The translations under genes were made by a program, and so were the position numbers. The notes under the pieces are model-generated. The model had not been told where the DNA came from. It ran no database searches and was given only the letters and a program-made list of their open reading frames with translations. Shown in pieces: positions 26,154-35,742 of a stretch of DNA of 64,000 nucleotides (positions are counted from its first letter, which is position 1; each line of letters begins with the position of its first letter). This DNA is from a virus: the IMG/VR virus record IMGVR_UViG_3300020477_001008, positions 178,647-242,646 of that record; one strand, written 5' to 3'.

Positions 26154-27444
26154 TTTTTGCATATTACCTTTTATACATTTAAGTACTAGGACTAACGGTG
26201 CTATGCAATTATGCTGTCACGCAAATAGTAGTACTACAAAAAATTATCGACAGCCAGGACTTAATAGAAAATCAAATGGCGAGTTTGTATATGTGTATAA
26301 AGACAAACCTTCTGATTATTGGAATACTGATTATATGAAAGCTGTTCGTAAAAAACTAATAAATGGCCAAATGCCAAAAGAATGTATGGTATGCTATAAA
26401 GAAGAAGCATCAGGATATAGATCAAAAAGACAATGGGAAAATGATGAGTGGTCTGAAAAAGTAAATTTTGATGATGTATTAGCAAAAGTAAAAGATGATG
26501 GCGAAGCACCTTTTGATATACGTTATGTAGATATGAAATTAGGTAATAAATGTGACCTGGCTTGTTTAATGTGTAATCCAGCAGATAGTTCTTTATGGAT
26601 ACCTGATTATAATAAATTAATTGATTCTAATATATCTGAAAAAGCTAAAGAAGAATTGTTATGGAAAAAAGGCGAAGGAAAATTAAATTGGTATAAAGTA
26701 GATGCAGTTTTTTGGAAAGATATAGAAAGCAAATTAGACAGTATTGAAAATCTATATATAATTGGTGGAGAACCAACAATCAATCCAGAGTTTAAAACTT
26801 TCTTGGAAATGTGCGTAGAATCAGGGCATTCCAGCCGGATAAACCTGCGTTTTAATACGAACGGGTATACTACTACAAAAGAGCTTGATCGCCTTTATAC
26901 GTGCTTTAAAACGTGTTTAATCCACCTTTCTTTAGACGGGTTTGGTGATTATCATAATCTTATACGTTATCCAAGTAATTGGGAAACAATGTTGGAAAAA
27001 TTAGATTATTGGGATAATACAGCAGACAATATACAAGTTACAATTGACTTAACAGCTTCAATATTAAACATTATGCATATACCAGATTTTATTAAGTGGA
27101 AAGTATCACAGAACTTTAAAAAAATTAATACAGATATAAATCAAGGATTTATAGGAATTCATTATTTGCATTCTCCTAATTTTTTAAAAGTAACATCATT
27201 GCCAAAACATATTAAAGAACAAGTAGTAAAACAGTATGAAGATTTATACCAATGGATAAGTGAAAACATTGAAGGTGGAGATAAAAAATTAAAAAAATAT
27301 CAAAAGTTCAAAGCACTTATAGATTTAATGAATGGTAAAGATGAAAGTCATATGTGGCCAACAGTAATAGAGTATTTAGATAAGATGGATAGTATACGAG
27401 GAACAAATTGGAGAAAGGTGTTAAAAGAATATGAAGAAAACTAG
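26140..27444 (+). CDS. Radical SAM protein 5, N-terminal twitch type
   Basis: 434 residues. Cys module C7, C25-C26, C82/C85; core C138, C142, C145 (KCDLACLMC); IIGGEPTI. Closest in layout to radical SAM protein 2. A ~130-bp stretch at 26811-26943 inside the core uses atypical codons (see that entry), but the protein sequence there still fits the family (RINLRFNTNGY, IHLSLDGFGDY), so the gene is intact. Overlaps both neighbours by 14 nt. Confidence 0.92.
   Translation: MKKDNFCILPFIHLSTRTNGAMQLCCHANSSTTKNYRQPGLNRKSNGEFVYVYKDKPSDYWNTDYMKAVRKKLINGQMPKECMVCYKEEASGYRSKRQWENDEWSEKVNFDDVLAKVKDDGEAPFDIRYVDMKLGNKCDLACLMCNPADSSLWIPDYNKLIDSNISEKAKEELLWKKGEGKLNWYKVDAVFWKDIESKLDSIENLYIIGGEPTINPEFKTFLEMCVESGHSSRINLRFNTNGYTTTKELDRLYTCFKTCLIHLSLDGFGDYHNLIRYPSNWETMLEKLDYWDNTADNIQVTIDLTASILNIMHIPDFIKWKVSQNFKKINTDINQGFIGIHYLHSPNFLKVTSLPKHIKEQVVKQYEDLYQWISENIEGGDKKLKKYQKFKALIDLMNGKDESHMWPTVIEYLDKMDSIRGTNWRKVLKEYEEN
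26811..26943 (+). other. Island of atypical codon usage inside radical SAM protein 5
   Basis: Codons such as CGG, CTG, CGT, CGC, ACG, GGG, TGC, ATC and CAC cluster here, while the surrounding tens of kilobases use AGA, GGA/GGT, ACA and AAT. Of the 120 bases from 26821, 51 are G or C by my count (about 43%), against roughly 30% around it. The reading frame is continuous. It suggests a small recombination tract from a relative with different base composition, or a chimeric assembly. Confidence 0.6.
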
Positions 27445-28831
27445 ACCTAGTGATTTATATTATAAACATCTTACAAAGAATAATAATTCTTGGTGCCCAG
27501 TACCGTGGACTCAGATAGCAGTCCATAACTCAGGAGAATATAGAAGTTGTATACAAGCCAGAACTTGTAAAAAAACAAAAGGTATTTTAAAAGACGAAAA
27601 TAATAAAATTATGAGAGCAGATACACACTCTATTGAAGATGTAAGAAATGCACCTTTATTAAAAGAAGTAAGAAAAGATATGCTAGACAGTAAACGCCAT
27701 AGTATGTGTATTAGATGTAATGAAGAAGATGATGCAAAAATGAATTCAAGACGTAGATATGCAATTAGAGAATACTATAACAAGTATGAATATGATTTTT
27801 GGAATGCTGAATCAAGTACAAAACCTGATGGGACTTTAGTTATAGAAAAGTCACCTATAATAGAGTGGGATATTAGATTAGGCAATTTATGTAATTTAAA
27901 ATGTAGAATGTGTGATCCAAGTGAAAGTACACAGTGGTACGACGAATGGTTTGATACAATGTTTAAAGGATTTAAAACTGATTTTACTGAAGTAGAGTTA
28001 GTTAAAGATAAAAATAGAGCTAAAGTAAAAAATGACATTTATAGTTGGTATGATGAAGTAAACTTTTATGACCAATTTGATACTAATGCAAGTGGAACAA
28101 GAAAAATACATTTCTCAGGTGGAGAACCTACTTTAGTAGAGAATATGTATGATATGTTACAAAAGTTAATTGATAGTGGTATAGCAAAAGAAATGGACCT
28201 TGATTATAATATTAATTTAACTAATATTCCAAAAAGAGCAATTAATTTATGGCACGAGTTTAAAAGTGTACAAATAGGTGGAAGTGTTGATGGTGTTGGA
28301 AAAATTAATGAATATATAAGATACCCTTCAAAATGGAGTAAAGTTGAAGAAAATATTAAATGGTTAGATGCTAATACCCAGCCTAACATTTCTTTATTCA
28401 ATACATTTACTTGGCAAATATTAAATGCTGTAGAAGTATTTGATTTAGTAAAATATCAAATTGAAAATGATTTTGTTAAGTTTAATGCAGAAGTTAATAG
28501 TGTTTTCTTTAGTATGCATTTTTTACATTCACCAGATTATTTAAATGTAAAAGCTCTACCTAAGGAATTAAAAGAATATGTACAACAAGAATTTGATAAA
28601 TTTGATAATGAATTTTTTAAATTGTGGGAAACTGATGACATAAGTTTAAAAGAAAGATTTAGAGATAAAATGCAATCAATGTTAGATTTTATGTGGAGTG
28701 AAGACAAATCAGACCATTTTATTGAGTTTGTTAAAAGAACTAAAATACAAGACAAATATAGGAATCAAAATTTTGCTGAATTATATCCAGTAATAAGCAA
28801 TTATATAAAGAGAAACTACAATGAGTTTTAA
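27431..28831 (+). CDS. Radical SAM protein 6, N-terminal twitch type (tandem copy A)
   Basis: 466 residues. C22 (WCPVPW), then C40 and C46 (YRSCIQARTC) in place of the usual CC pair, C93/C96 (CIRC); core C154, C158, C161 (LCNLKCRMC); FSGGEPTL. Nearly identical in long stretches to the next gene, so the two arose by recent tandem duplication. Separating the CC pair by five residues may change auxiliary cluster binding. Overlaps both neighbours. Confidence 0.92.
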   Translation: MKKTRPSDLYYKHLTKNNNSWCPVPWTQIAVHNSGEYRSCIQARTCKKTKGILKDENNKIMRADTHSIEDVRNAPLLKEVRKDMLDSKRHSMCIRCNEEDDAKMNSRRRYAIREYYNKYEYDFWNAESSTKPDGTLVIEKSPIIEWDIRLGNLCNLKCRMCDPSESTQWYDEWFDTMFKGFKTDFTEVELVKDKNRAKVKNDIYSWYDEVNFYDQFDTNASGTRKIHFSGGEPTLVENMYDMLQKLIDSGIAKEMDLDYNINLTNIPKRAINLWHEFKSVQIGGSVDGVGKINEYIRYPSKWSKVEENIKWLDANTQPNISLFNTFTWQILNAVEVFDLVKYQIENDFVKFNAEVNSVFFSMHFLHSPDYLNVKALPKELKEYVQQEFDKFDNEFFKLWETDDISLKERFRDKMQSMLDFMWSEDKSDHFIEFVKRTKIQDKYRNQNFAELYPVISNYIKRNYNEF

Positions 28832-30392
28832 AGATAGACATAATTATCGTCCTGTTGATTTATATTATCAACATATTAACAAGAGTAATAACTCTTGGTG
28901 TCCGTTGCCTTGGGCTCAAGTGGCAGTTCATAATTCTGGTGAATATAGAAGTTGTATACAAGCAAGATCTTGTAAAAAAACAAAAGGTATTTTAAAAGAC
29001 GAAAATAATAAAATTATGAGAGCAGAAGTTAATACTATTGATGAAGTTAGAAATGCACCGTTACTAAAAGATGTACGTAAAGATATGTTAGATGGAAAAC
29101 GCCATAGTATGTGTATTAGATGTAATGAAGAAGATGATGCAAAAATGAATTCAAGACGTAGAAATGCAATCAGAGAATATTATTTAAAATACAGTTATGA
29201 TATGTTTGATGCAGAATCAAGTACTAATTCTGATGGAACATTAATTACAGATAAAGCACCAATATTAGAATGGGATATTAGATTAGGTAATTTGTGTAAT
29301 TTAAGATGTCGTATGTGTAACCCAAGTGAAAGTACACAGTGGTATGATGAATGGTTTGATACTATGTTTTCAGGTTTTAAAACAGATTTCACAAGAGTTG
29401 AATTAATAAAAGATAGAGGAAAGGCCCAACCTAAAGATGACATATATGGTTGGTATGCAAAAGCTAATTTCTTTGATCAGTTTGATAATAGTTCAATTGG
29501 TACAAAGAAAATATATTTCTCAGGTGGAGAGCCAACGTTAGTAGAAAATATGTATGATATGTTACAAAAATTAATTGATAGCGGTATAGCAAAAGATATG
29601 GAATTAGAATATAATATTAATTTAACTAATATTCCAAGGAGAGCAATTAACTTATGGCACGAATTTAAAAAAGTACAGTTAGGATGTAGTATAGACGGTG
29701 TTGGAAAAATTAATGATTATATAAGATATCCAAGTAAGTGGAATAAGATAGATGAAAATATTAAATGGCTAGATACTAATACTAAATCAAATATTGTTTT
29801 ATTCAATACATTTACTTGGCAGATTTTAAATGCAGTTGAAGTATTAGATCTAGTTAAGTATCAAATAGAAAATAACTTTACTAAATTTAATTTTGCTGTC
29901 AATAGTGTATTTTTTAGTATGCATTTTTTACACTCTCCTGACTATTTAAATGTAAAAGCTTTACCTAGAGAGCTAAAAGAATATGTACAGCACGAGTTTG
30001 ATAAATTTGATAATGAATTTTTTAAACCTTGGGTAGATAATTTGCCAGATGATGCAAAAATATTAGGTCATAGATTTAAACAAAAAGATGATGATATAGA
30101 ACCTGAAATACCAATATTTCAAGAGATGCTTCCTTTACCTAAAAAATATCTTACTAAAGATAAGTTTAATGAACAAAATGAAAGTTATGATTGGTATGGA
30201 ACTAAAAGAAAGTTTTATTATAAATGGAAAGATAAAATGCAATCAATGTTAGACTTTATGTGGAGTGAAGACAAATCAGAACATTTTGACGAATTTGTTG
30301 AAAGAATGAAAATACAAGACAAATACAGAAATGAAAAATTAGAGGACTTATATCCACAAATAAGTAACTATATAAGGAAAAAATATCAATGA
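28821..30392 (+). CDS. Radical SAM protein 7, N-terminal twitch type (tandem copy B, with insertion)
   Basis: 523 residues. Same Cys layout as its neighbour shifted by five residues: C27, C45 and C51, and core C159, C163, C166. It carries an extra ~60-residue charged segment (coded near 30029-30220, including PDDAKILGHRFKQKDDD) just before the shared C-terminal KWKDKMQSMLDFMWSEDKS motif. The insertion explains the length difference from copy A. Duplicate plus insertion suggests functional divergence. Overlaps copy A by 11 nt and the next gene by 4 nt. Confidence 0.92.
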   Translation: MSFKDRHNYRPVDLYYQHINKSNNSWCPLPWAQVAVHNSGEYRSCIQARSCKKTKGILKDENNKIMRAEVNTIDEVRNAPLLKDVRKDMLDGKRHSMCIRCNEEDDAKMNSRRRNAIREYYLKYSYDMFDAESSTNSDGTLITDKAPILEWDIRLGNLCNLRCRMCNPSESTQWYDEWFDTMFSGFKTDFTRVELIKDRGKAQPKDDIYGWYAKANFFDQFDNSSIGTKKIYFSGGEPTLVENMYDMLQKLIDSGIAKDMELEYNINLTNIPRRAINLWHEFKKVQLGCSIDGVGKINDYIRYPSKWNKIDENIKWLDTNTKSNIVLFNTFTWQILNAVEVLDLVKYQIENNFTKFNFAVNSVFFSMHFLHSPDYLNVKALPRELKEYVQHEFDKFDNEFFKPWVDNLPDDAKILGHRFKQKDDDIEPEIPIFQEMLPLPKKYLTKDKFNEQNESYDWYGTKRKFYYKWKDKMQSMLDFMWSEDKSEHFDEFVERMKIQDKYRNEKLEDLYPQISNYIRKKYQ

Positions 30393-32116
30393 GTGTAGAG
30401 AACTTTGAACAGAGACATAAGCATTATGATGTAGTTCCTGAGATAGGATCTAGGACAGATAAAGTACAACCTTTATGGCGTGATGATGACGGCAGAACAA
30501 TGTTTCAATATGAACGTGTTGATAGATTAGAGCTAGAATTTAATAATACCTGTTTCTTATATTGTGGTGGTTGTGGTAGAACATTTAATAGTAAAATTGA
30601 ACAAGCAGGTAAAAAAATTATTACATTAGAAAATATTAAAAGGTTTTTTCCACCTGAGTTTTGTAAACAACTTCGTTGGTTTTTAAGTTGCGGTAATTAT
30701 GGGGAACCAGCGGCACACCCTGAAATGTTAGATATTCTAAGATGGTTTAGAAATAATGGAACTAGAAATGTTTCAATTGGAACAAACGGTAGTTCTAGAG
30801 ATCCTGAGTTTTGGAAAGAAGTTGCAGGAATTATAAATGGCCCTGGTGGCTCAAGAGGCGATATTAAAAATTTCGGTGGTGGTAGAGTTACTTTTAGTAT
30901 TGACGGTTTAGAAGATACTAATCACTTGTATCGTATTGGTGCACGATGGGATAAGTTAATGGCTAACACAGAAGCATTTATAAATGCTGGCGGTAGAGCT
31001 AGATGGCAGTTTATTACATTTAATCATAATTCACATCAGTTACAAAAAGCTAGAGATATGGCTAAAGAACTTGGGTTTAGTGAATTTGTTGAAAAAATGA
31101 GTTTTAGATTTATTCCAGTACGTTTATCAAAACGTCACGCAGAACAGTTAGCGGATGAAGCCGAGTGGAAAATGGTTCAAGAAAAAGAAGCAACTGAAAG
31201 AGCTAGAAGAAAAAATACAAAAGATGATGGTAATAATGCTTTGACTCCTGAATCAGGTCGTCTACAGCCATCAAAAGATTTATTAGAAGGAAAATCAAAA
31301 AGAGCTGATAAAGTAGGAGGTATAATTGAACACCCTATTAACATTTCAGAAAAGCAAGAGTTTAGACATCCAGATAGAGAGATGTTAGCAAAACAAAGAC
31401 AAAAAGGTACTAAAGCTGTTAAAGGAAAAGATCACTATTCACAAAAACATAAAATTATTTGTCAAAATAGAACTGAACCAAGAATTTATGTTGATGCTAC
31501 TGGTAAAATATGGCCTTGTAATTGGTTAGGTGGAATTGAGTTTTATGAAACTGATAGTAATCCGTATAAACAACATTGGCCAATACCAAGTCAATTACAT
31601 CACGGTGTACCTATTGAATTCAACAATTTACACAATGAAGAATATAAAGATGATCCTAATCCAGTAAGAACTATTTTAGAAAGTCCGTGGTATTCACATT
31701 TATTAGAAGAAGATTGGACTAGAGAAGATGACCCAGAAGGAGTTTTACAACCAGCAAAATGTAAACAAATGTGTCATACAGAATTAGGTACAGGTATATT
31801 TGAAAAAATGCGTAGGAATGAACAAAACCTTGTTACAGGTGAATATAAAGATGTAAATGAAATTCACGGATTAACACCACCACAAGGTGGATCAGGTTGG
31901 GGTAAAGGATCTGCTATACAAATTGATGAGAAAAATACTACCAAAGTAGAAGATGTAGCAGGTATACATAAAGATTCTGCAACTGACGTAAAAATTATTG
32001 ATGAAGATGATATAAGACTTTACAAATCTTATAAGCAAATGGATGATGGTACTATTAAAACAAGAGTCACTGATGATGAAAGAAAGATATCTAAAAAAGA
32101 TGACAAAGGTGAATAA
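30389..32116 (+). CDS. Radical SAM protein 8, large C-terminal-SPASM-like type
   Basis: 575 residues, the longest of the array. Core ligands C55, C59, C62 (TCFLYCGGC). SCGNYGEPAAHPEML supplies the glycine-rich SAM strand and FSIDGLEDTNHLYRIG matches radical SAM protein 1. A ~120-residue charged linker follows. C-terminal cysteines in IWPCNWLGG and KCKQMCH suggest an auxiliary cluster. The final ~90 residues are acidic and low in hydrophobics. Same subgroup as proteins 1, 9 and 10. Substrate unknown. Confidence 0.85.
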   Translation: MSVENFEQRHKHYDVVPEIGSRTDKVQPLWRDDDGRTMFQYERVDRLELEFNNTCFLYCGGCGRTFNSKIEQAGKKIITLENIKRFFPPEFCKQLRWFLSCGNYGEPAAHPEMLDILRWFRNNGTRNVSIGTNGSSRDPEFWKEVAGIINGPGGSRGDIKNFGGGRVTFSIDGLEDTNHLYRIGARWDKLMANTEAFINAGGRARWQFITFNHNSHQLQKARDMAKELGFSEFVEKMSFRFIPVRLSKRHAEQLADEAEWKMVQEKEATERARRKNTKDDGNNALTPESGRLQPSKDLLEGKSKRADKVGGIIEHPINISEKQEFRHPDREMLAKQRQKGTKAVKGKDHYSQKHKIICQNRTEPRIYVDATGKIWPCNWLGGIEFYETDSNPYKQHWPIPSQLHHGVPIEFNNLHNEEYKDDPNPVRTILESPWYSHLLEEDWTREDDPEGVLQPAKCKQMCHTELGTGIFEKMRRNEQNLVTGEYKDVNEIHGLTPPQGGSGWGKGSAIQIDEKNTTKVEDVAGIHKDSATDVKIIDEDDIRLYKSYKQMDDGTIKTRVTDDERKISKKDDKGE

Positions 32117-33152
32117 GAAAATATATCCAAAATGTTTGTTTACTACAAAAGCAAAAGCAACTTATATTAGTCACGATGGCTATGTAAGACCTTGTTGCTT
32201 TGTTCATAGGCATAATAAAACTGAAAGAGATGAACCGTGGATGGTTGATTTTAAACATAATATTGGTTCTGGTAAAAGTTTAGAAGAAATGTTTAGTACT
32301 CCTGAGTATACAGATTTTTTTAATAGGTTAAAGACTGGAAAAGATATACCTGAAAGATGTTATGAAGTCTGTGGAAAAGTTCAAACAAATGTTGGAACAG
32401 ATCATAGAAAAGAAAAAACAACAAATGAAGTACCAAGATGGACTAAAGCAGTTGAGCAGTCATATGAAGAAACATATAAAGTACAAAAGAAATTACAAGT
32501 AGATGTAACTCACAGATGCAGTTTAGGTTGTCCTAAATGTATGAGGTTTGAAGCAAATTGGACAGATCCAGTAACTAAAAAGAAATATGCCCTAGCTCAT
32601 CAAGTTTTAAAAAAAGTAGAATTACAAGTAGATGATTTTAAAAAGTTATTTAAAGAAAATCCGCAGATGTGTAAAGGTGATGTTGATTTTTGTGGTACTT
32701 GGAGTGATGCAATTTATCATCCTGAATTTTTAGAAATTTGTAGAGTAATTAAAAACAATGGTGCTAATATTAATATTGCAACAAATGGATCTCGTAAAAA
32801 ACCAGAATGGTGGGATGAATTATATAGTATGATGGATCCTGCTTGGGATTCAATTGTATTTGGAATGGACGGTTTAAAAGATACAGCAGACAAATATAGA
32901 AAATATATTATATACGATGATGTTATTACAGCAATGAAAAAAGGTGCTGATGCTGGATTTGTTAAAAATAAATGGTCCTTTATTGTTTTTAATTTTAATC
33001 AACATCAAGTTTATGAAGCAGAACAATTAGCAAAAGATATTGGAATAAAATTTGAAATAGTAAAATCACATAGATGGGATGGACCAAATGATCCATACAT
33101 ACCTACTAAAGAATGGTTACCACAATCAACAATCAAGGAGTACAATTTATAA
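32100..33152 (+). CDS. Radical SAM protein 9 with N-terminal Cys module
   Basis: ATG 32100 (MTKVNKKIYPKC) gives 350 residues and a 17-nt overlap with the previous gene; the open frame begins earlier but inside that gene. It combines an N-terminal module (C12, C32-C33 in VRPCCF, C87 and C91) with a core more like proteins 1 and 8 (C140, C144, C147 in RCSLGCPKC; GMDGLKDTADKYRKY). It is therefore intermediate between the two subgroups. It ends soon after the core, without a C-terminal Cys module. Confidence 0.88.
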   Translation: MTKVNKKIYPKCLFTTKAKATYISHDGYVRPCCFVHRHNKTERDEPWMVDFKHNIGSGKSLEEMFSTPEYTDFFNRLKTGKDIPERCYEVCGKVQTNVGTDHRKEKTTNEVPRWTKAVEQSYEETYKVQKKLQVDVTHRCSLGCPKCMRFEANWTDPVTKKKYALAHQVLKKVELQVDDFKKLFKENPQMCKGDVDFCGTWSDAIYHPEFLEICRVIKNNGANINIATNGSRKKPEWWDELYSMMDPAWDSIVFGMDGLKDTADKYRKYIIYDDVITAMKKGADAGFVKNKWSFIVFNFNQHQVYEAEQLAKDIGIKFEIVKSHRWDGPNDPYIPTKEWLPQSTIKEYNL

Positions 33153-34363
33153 TGCATAGGGCAAATGAATTAAAAGAAGTACAACTTGAAATATCAAGTA
33201 ATTGTCAAGCAGGCTGTATGGAATGCAGTAGATGGAAAATGTTAGATGGAAAACAAATACCTAATCCAAATGTAAAATTTGGTGCCGCAGGTAATATGAG
33301 TATTGATTTAATTAAAGAAACGTTTGATAGAAAAATATTACCTGTGTTTGAATTTATAGCACTTGATGGTAATTATGGAGATAGTTTAATACATCCACAA
33401 AGTCTTGAAATTATAGAACACTTGCTTTTAACATTTGGAGATAGAAAAAATCCTGCACTTAAAACTAATGTTCCAGTACATATTGAAATAAATTCAAATG
33501 GTGGTTATCATAATAAAGATTATTGGTATGAATTAGGAAAGCTGTTTGCTAAACATAGAGAATTAAATGGAGATAGAGAAAGTTCAGTTTGTTTTGGAAT
33601 AGATGGAACTGATAATGAAACACACGACAAATATAGAAGAAATGTTGTATATGATAAAGTTATTGAACACGCAGAACAATTTATAAAAGGTGGTGGCAGA
33701 GCTGAATGGAAATATTTGGAGTTTGATCATAATGTACATCAAACAGATGAAGCTAGGAAGATAGCTAAAGAAATGGGATTTAAAAAATTTTTTGTAAAAA
33801 GATCTAGATGGGTTGATGCCGCATTACGTGAAATTGTAGAACAAAAGCAAACAGGCGACTCGTCAGGAACAACTATACAAGGTGCAAAATTAGGTAAAAA
33901 AGCTGGAGCGACATATAGCAGGATACCAAAAGCAAAAAAAGATTTTGTTAAAAAAGTAGAACAGCAAGTTAGCAAGTATAAAGATTATTTTAATGAAGTA
34001 CCAATAAGTTGTTATTGGAGGAATCAAAAAAGAATACAAATAGAGTATGATGGTGCTGTATGGCAATGTTGTCATTTTCCACCAGTTTATAGTGTTGATA
34101 TGAGACCAGATAATCAAAGAGGAAAATGGGAATTAGAAAAAGCTAAAGAATATGATTATTATCGTGCAACATATGGCAATGATTGGAATAATTTAAACAA
34201 GCATAATTTAGTTAATATATTAGAACACCCTTATTTTGATTCTATTGAGAGAAGTTGGAGCCATACAACTAAAGATAAAATAGAACCAAGATTGTCGCGA
34301 TGTGTTGAAAAATGTGCTATAACTACTAAAGCATTAACAAAAGATAAAAGGGAAAGATTATAA
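33152..34363 (+). CDS. Radical SAM protein 10 (C-terminal SPASM-like Cys)
   Basis: ATG 33152 follows an AAGGAG site and overlaps the previous stop by one base; 403 residues. Core C18, C22, C25 (NCQAGCMEC), then GIDGTDNETHDKYRRN equivalent to the 'DGLEDTN' strand of protein 1. C-terminal cysteines in ISCYWR, VWQCCHF and RCVEKC look like a SPASM-type auxiliary module. One-base overlap with the next gene. Substrate unknown. Confidence 0.88.
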   Translation: MHRANELKEVQLEISSNCQAGCMECSRWKMLDGKQIPNPNVKFGAAGNMSIDLIKETFDRKILPVFEFIALDGNYGDSLIHPQSLEIIEHLLLTFGDRKNPALKTNVPVHIEINSNGGYHNKDYWYELGKLFAKHRELNGDRESSVCFGIDGTDNETHDKYRRNVVYDKVIEHAEQFIKGGGRAEWKYLEFDHNVHQTDEARKIAKEMGFKKFFVKRSRWVDAALREIVEQKQTGDSSGTTIQGAKLGKKAGATYSRIPKAKKDFVKKVEQQVSKYKDYFNEVPISCYWRNQKRIQIEYDGAVWQCCHFPPVYSVDMRPDNQRGKWELEKAKEYDYYRATYGNDWNNLNKHNLVNILEHPYFDSIERSWSHTTKDKIEPRLSRCVEKCAITTKALTKDKRERL

Positions 34364-35742
34364 TGTCAGCAAAAGATGTATATTGTCCAATACCGTGGAT
34401 GTTCCAAGCAGTCAGGAACAATGGTGATGTGAGAATATGCTGTCAAGCCAATGTTACTAAAAATCAAGGAGTAGTAAGAAAAGAAGATGGATCATCATAT
34501 AATGCTGGAAAAGATGATATGGATGAAGCCAGAAATGCTGAGCTAATGAAAATTGTTAGAAAAAATATGCTTGAAGGACGTTGGAGTCACGAATGTGGTA
34601 GATGTAAAAAAGAAGAAGAAGCTGGTTTACGAAGTAGAAGACAATATGAACAGGAATGGGGATTTAAATTAGAAGACGCAATACGAATTACTAATGAAGA
34701 TGGTACTATTAAAACTGATGATACACCTTTAGTATATTATGATTTACGTTTTGGTAACTTATGTAATTTAAAATGTAGAATGTGCGGACCAACAGATAGT
34801 CACAGTTGGTATGAAGACTGGCTTGCCTTACACGGAGGTGATGGGTTTCAAGATACTCACGGATATGTAAAATTAAACAAAAATAATAAAGGCAGATTGG
34901 AAACAAACGATTATGATTGGCACAGTAGTGAAAGTTTCTGGAATAATATAGAAAAAAATATTCCTAATATGCAACACGTTTATATGGCAGGTGGAGAACC
35001 TTTAATGATAGAAAGACATTATGACTTTTTACAAAAATGTGTTGATATGGGTCAAGCAGAAAAAATGATAATTGAATATAATACTAATATGACTAATTTG
35101 CAACCTCGTGTTTTAAAATTATGGGAAAAATTTAAAACAGTAAGAGTTGGAGCGTCGATCGATGGAATAGGTAAAGTATTAGAGTATCAAAGGTATCCAG
35201 CTAAATGGAAATCAGTTTTAAAAAATTTACAAGCAGTTGATAACCTAGGACCAAATGTTCAAGGTTGGTTAGCTTGTACAGTTACAACGGTAAATGTATT
35301 TCATATACCAGAATTTATAAAATGGAAAATTATGGAGAGTGGATTTAAAAAGTTTAATACTGGAAAAAAATTACCAGTGTTAACTATACACGTAGCACAC
35401 TCACCAGGCCACGCCTGTATTAAAACTCTACCTCCTGAGTTAAAACAAATAGTTAGAGAAAAGTATGATAATTTTAAAGATTGGCTAATCAATGCAGATT
35501 TAGATGAAAAATATGTACACGCATCTATGAAAATTATTAATAGTATAGTTGACTATATGATGAGTGGCGACAATGGTGGTAAAGGTTGGGGCTGGTTTAA
35601 AATGTATACAAGAACATTAGATTTACGTAGAAAACAAAATATATTAGATATAGCACCTGAGTATGAACCATATTTTAGAGATTTAGATCATATTGATCAG
35701 AACATAAGAGAGAGTGAAAATGCAAGAGTCGGACAAACCTAA
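34363..35742 (+). CDS. Radical SAM protein 11, N-terminal twitch type
   Basis: 459 residues. C8 (YCPIPW), C26-C27 (VRICC), C78/C81 (CGRC); core C134, C138, C141 (LCNLKCRMC); MAGGEPLM as the SAM-binding strand. Best preserved example of the N-terminal twitch layout. Overlaps neighbours at both ends. Substrate unknown. Confidence 0.92.
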   Translation: MSAKDVYCPIPWMFQAVRNNGDVRICCQANVTKNQGVVRKEDGSSYNAGKDDMDEARNAELMKIVRKNMLEGRWSHECGRCKKEEEAGLRSRRQYEQEWGFKLEDAIRITNEDGTIKTDDTPLVYYDLRFGNLCNLKCRMCGPTDSHSWYEDWLALHGGDGFQDTHGYVKLNKNNKGRLETNDYDWHSSESFWNNIEKNIPNMQHVYMAGGEPLMIERHYDFLQKCVDMGQAEKMIIEYNTNMTNLQPRVLKLWEKFKTVRVGASIDGIGKVLEYQRYPAKWKSVLKNLQAVDNLGPNVQGWLACTVTTVNVFHIPEFIKWKIMESGFKKFNTGKKLPVLTIHVAHSPGHACIKTLPPELKQIVREKYDNFKDWLINADLDEKYVHASMKIINSIVDYMMSGDNGGKGWGWFKMYTRTLDLRRKQNILDIAPEYEPYFRDLDHIDQNIRESENARVGQT

